Assembly (NCBI RefSeq): GCF_003725775.1
Contig: NZ_RJSG01000002.1
Coordinates: 558,001-622,000 of the forward strand
Reading direction: 5' to 3'
Length of the DNA: 64,000 nt
Origin: Nocardioides marmorisolisilvae
Lineage (GTDB): Bacteria; Actinomycetota; Actinomycetes; Propionibacteriales; Nocardioidaceae
The position numbers and the translations under genes are program-made. The notes under the pieces are model-generated. The model had not been told where the DNA came from. It saw only the letters and a list, made by a program, of their open reading frames with translations, and searched no databases. This document shows, piece after piece, positions 60,249-64,000 of this stretch. Position 1 is the stretch's first letter. Every line of letters starts with the position of its first letter.

Positions 60249-60379
60249 GCAGGGATCATGCCACCACGCGTGAAGCCGCCGAAAACGGGCAGAAGAACGA
60301 CCAAAATTACATGCTTGTAACGGCGTGTCGCACCGTTGTAGTTTGTGACAGGTGGTAGTCAAAGTGACGAAAGTTGTTC

Positions 60380-60385
60380 TAGCGT
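60380..60385 (+). promoter_or_regulatory. -10 box TAGCGT for the CHAP-domain gene (leaderless)
   Basis: TAGCGT lies six bases before the GTG at 60392. The remaining 60249-60379 interval, shared with the pepN upstream region, is less GC-rich and shows no other clear element. Confidence 0.5.
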
Positions 60386-60391
60386 TCGGGT

Positions 60392-61972
60392 GTGTCTTCC
60401 CGCCGCTTGCCCTTTGCTGCCCTCGTTCTGACCGTCTTCGGACTGGTCGCCGGGGTGATCGTCGCGCCTCCCGCGGGCGCTTCCTCGACCCTGGTCTGCA
60501 AGGGATTCACCCAGTGCGAGGCCAACGGCTACAGCAGCTTCGGGTACGGCCCCGACAACTACCGCAAGATGTGGTGGCGGATGTACTCCGGCCACAACTG
60601 CACGAACTACGTCTCGTACCGGATGATCCAGCGCGGCATGTCCGCCACCCGGCCCTGGAGCGGCAGCGGCGACGCCCGCAACTGGGGCGTCGTGTTCTCC
60701 GACAAGGTCGACCAGACGCCGAACATCGGCTCGATCGCTTGGTGGAGCAGCAACCACGTCGCCATCGTCCAGAAGATCATCGACAAGGACACCATCGTCA
60801 TCTCCGAGGACCACTACGGCGGTGACTTCGACTGGCGCAAGATCGTGCGCACCGGTGGCGGCTGGCCAACCGGCTTCATCCACCTCATGGACGAGCAGCT
60901 CGTCACCACGGTCGCCCCGCGGGTGAAGGCGGACCCGAAGGTCGGGGTCGAGGTCGTCGGCAGCCACGGCACCTGGAACCACCTGCCCTCGGGCTACACC
61001 TACCGCTGGTACGCCGACGGCGTCGCCATCCCCAACGCGACCGGCGTCCGGTTCACCCCGACCACCAAGCAGTTCGGCAAGAGGCTCACCCTGAAGGTGA
61101 CGGCGGCGAAGACGAACTTCATGACCGGCACCTCGAAGAGCCTGGTCTCGGTCGCGACGGCGCCGGGTGACTTCGTCACGAACACCGCGCCGACCGTCAG
61201 CGGCACCCCCCGCGTCGACGGGCTGCTGCGCGCGAACGCCGGCACCTGGACCCCGCAGGCGGAGTCCACCCGCTACACCTGGTTCGCCGACGGTGTCGAG
61301 GTCCCTGGGGCGACCTCGCGCCTGTTCCACGTCCGGGCGGCGCAGCTCGGCAAGAAGATCACCGTGGTCAGCACCGCGTCGGCGTACGGGTACACCGACT
61401 CGCCGCAGACCAGCGCGGCGACCGCGGCCGTCGCCCCGGCGAAGTTCGTCGTCGCGCGGGACCCGAAGATCTCCGGATCGGCGCACCCGGGCAAGACGCT
61501 GACCGTCGACGTCGGTGCGATGACCCCGAGCTCGACCCGGACCCGGGTGACCTGGTTGCGCGACGGCGAGCCGATCGACGGTGCCACCGCGACCACCTAC
61601 GTCCCGACCGCGGGCGACGCCGGCCACACCATCGGCGTGAAGGTCAGCTACGCCCGCGACGGCTACACCTCGGTCTCCAAGACCGTCACCATGCGGGCGC
61701 CGATCAAGGTCGTCCCGCAGTTCAAGGTTCGCTCGATGAGCGCGGGCCACGTGACCATCTGGGTCACCGCACCCGGCCTGTCGACCGTCTACGGCACCGT
61801 GACCCTGTCGCACGCGAAGACCGACCCGATCGAGCACAAGCTCACCGCGGGCCACACCACCTTCGCGCCGAGCTGGCTGCCGACGCACGGGGAGCGGACC
61901 CTCACGTTCTCGATCCCGGCGACGCGCACCACGAACGCCCGCAAGATCACGATGGTGGTCCACTTCGGCTAG
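60392..61972 (+). CDS. Secreted CHAP-domain peptidoglycan hydrolase with Ig-like repeats
   Basis: A signal peptide (residues 1-30, ending PPAGA) precedes a CHAP domain with catalytic C70 (GHNCTNYVSYRM) and His122 (SSNHVAIVQ); SEDHYGG follows. Residues about 175-430 hold three Ig-like repeats of about 80-90 residues with the YxWxADG-type pattern (YRWYADGVAIPNATG; YTWFADGVEVPGATS; WLRDGEPIDGATA). A C-terminal strand domain follows. It likely cleaves peptidoglycan cross-links, with the repeats acting as spacers or wall anchors. It interrupts an otherwise conserved pepN/Rv2466c-like neighbourhood. Confidence 0.88.
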   Translation: MSSRRLPFAALVLTVFGLVAGVIVAPPAGASSTLVCKGFTQCEANGYSSFGYGPDNYRKMWWRMYSGHNCTNYVSYRMIQRGMSATRPWSGSGDARNWGVVFSDKVDQTPNIGSIAWWSSNHVAIVQKIIDKDTIVISEDHYGGDFDWRKIVRTGGGWPTGFIHLMDEQLVTTVAPRVKADPKVGVEVVGSHGTWNHLPSGYTYRWYADGVAIPNATGVRFTPTTKQFGKRLTLKVTAAKTNFMTGTSKSLVSVATAPGDFVTNTAPTVSGTPRVDGLLRANAGTWTPQAESTRYTWFADGVEVPGATSRLFHVRAAQLGKKITVVSTASAYGYTDSPQTSAATAAVAPAKFVVARDPKISGSAHPGKTLTVDVGAMTPSSTRTRVTWLRDGEPIDGATATTYVPTAGDAGHTIGVKVSYARDGYTSVSKTVTMRAPIKVVPQFKVRSMSAGHVTIWVTAPGLSTVYGTVTLSHAKTDPIEHKLTAGHTTFAPSWLPTHGERTLTFSIPATRTTNARKITMVVHFG

Positions 61973-62028
61973 ATCCCGCGGGGGGACGCGGCCGGGAATA
62001 CCGACCGCACGCAGTGGTTGAAATTGAT

Positions 62029-62644
62029 ATGACCACTTCAGATGCTGCTGCTCGGGACACCGCTGACTTCTGGTTCGACCCGCTCTGCCCGTTCGCCTGG
62101 ATCACCTCGCGGTGGATCCTCGAGGTGGAGAAGGTGCGCTCGGTCGACGTGCACTGGCACGTGATGAGCCTGGCGTACCTGAACAAGGACAAGGACATCT
62201 CCGAGGAGTACCGCGAGCTGCTGCGGCCCGCGTGGGGCCCGGTCCGGGTGCTCATCGCCGCGGCCCAGCGCCACGGTGACGGGGTGCTGTTCCCGCTCTA
62301 CAACGCGTTCGGCGAGCGGATCCACCACGGCAAGCAGAAGATCGACCGCGCCCTCATCGAGGCCGTCGTGGCCGAGGTCGGGCTGGAGCCGGACCTGGTC
62401 GACGCGATGGACGACTCCTCCTACGACGAGGACGTCGCCAAGTCGCACCACCTCGGCATGGACCAGGTCGGCACCGAGGTCGGTACGCCGACGATCTCGA
62501 TCAACGACGTCGCCTTCTTCGGCCCGGTGCTCACCAAGATCCCGCGCGGCGAGGAGGCCGGACGGCTCTGGGACGCCTCGGTGACGCTGGCGGGCTACCC
62601 GGACTTCTTCGAGCTCAAGCGCACCCGCAACCGGGACCTCGACT

Positions 62645-62652
<8 letters not shown>
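62029..62652 (+). CDS. Mycothiol-type DsbA-fold oxidoreductase, Rv2466c-like
   Basis: The 207-residue protein matches the Rv2466c family along its length: FWFDPLCPFAWITSRWILEVEKVR, WGPVRVLIAAAQRHG, the KSHHLGMDQVG segment and GTPTISINDVAFFGPVLTKIPRGEEAGRLWDASV. Mycobacterial Rv2466c is a mycothiol-dependent nitroreductase with a CPWC site. Here the site is C20-P-F-A23, so the second cysteine is missing and any thiol chemistry would be monothiol. ATG at 62029 is preferred; a GTG at 62014 is possible. The end overlaps the convergent ABC gene by eight bases. Confidence 0.9.

Positions 62653-64000
<1,348 letters not shown>

Overview
The window is high-GC DNA packed with short-spaced genes, ATG/GTG overlaps and many GTG starts. 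It comes from an actinobacterium, most likely a Nocardioides-like member of the Propionibacteriales. The gene content fits this: the CysO/Mec/CysM cysteine pathway, a mycothiol-type DsbA-fold oxidoreductase, ClpS with DUF2017, oligoribonuclease, an LPXTG surface protein and a D12 adenine methylase. At least twenty start codons lie 6-8 bases after a TANNNT -10 box, which points to widespread leaderless transcription. The genus is an inference; no rRNA is present.

Layout. 1-3000: end of an ECF vitamin/metal transporter (T, fused A-A, S). 3083-16493: a block syntenic with the M. tuberculosis Rv1331-Rv1341 region (clpS, DUF2017, mec, cysO, cysM, murI, an Rv1339-like metallo-beta-lactamase-fold protein, rph, rdgB). 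It is interrupted by a secreted acid phosphatase, membrane proteins, an MFS exporter, a NarL-type two-component system and an ABC exporter. 16495-25378: tRNA-Leu with an HNH nuclease, bcp, DUF3618, a GroES-like protein, a D12 DNA adenine methylase paired with a MASE1/PAS histidine kinase, a secreted propeller protein, an LPXTG surface protein and tRNA-Lys. 25542-34663: mainly metabolic and housekeeping genes (FAD oxidoreductase, pirin, SGNH lipoprotein, tRNA-His, orn, MauE-like plus DsbA-like pair, adenosine deaminase family), a structured gene-free 476 bp interval, an EthD protein, tRNA-Arg and an SDR. 34749-39594: an orphan histidine kinase and an extracytosolic flavin electron-transfer operon (ferric-reductase-like protein, FMN-binding protein, ApbE). 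39702-42724: a cupin, a small protein and a large helical-repeat protein. 42787-64000: pepP, prsW, two dynamin-like GTPases, then a block resembling Rv2466c-Rv2478c (ssb paralog, ettA, thioesterase, glbO, pepN, Rv2466c-like protein) with a MarR/YceI pair, a thiolase, mscS and a CHAP protein inserted. An ABC exporter is cut by the window end.

The most unusual feature is a family of short repeats (core GGTTGAGCCTGTCGAAACC, plus long hairpin versions with the same ends). Every copy lies in the + orientation. Copies supply the stop codons of three genes and in-frame residues of three others (EcfA linker, MFS N-terminus, RdgB start). Other regulatory signals worth checking are two TNNAACNNGTTNNA (KstR-type) sites, matching MarR-type operators at pirin and at marR/yceI, five GTCACG boxes spaced about one helical turn apart, and a 35-bp-stem hairpin between DUF5130 and pepN.
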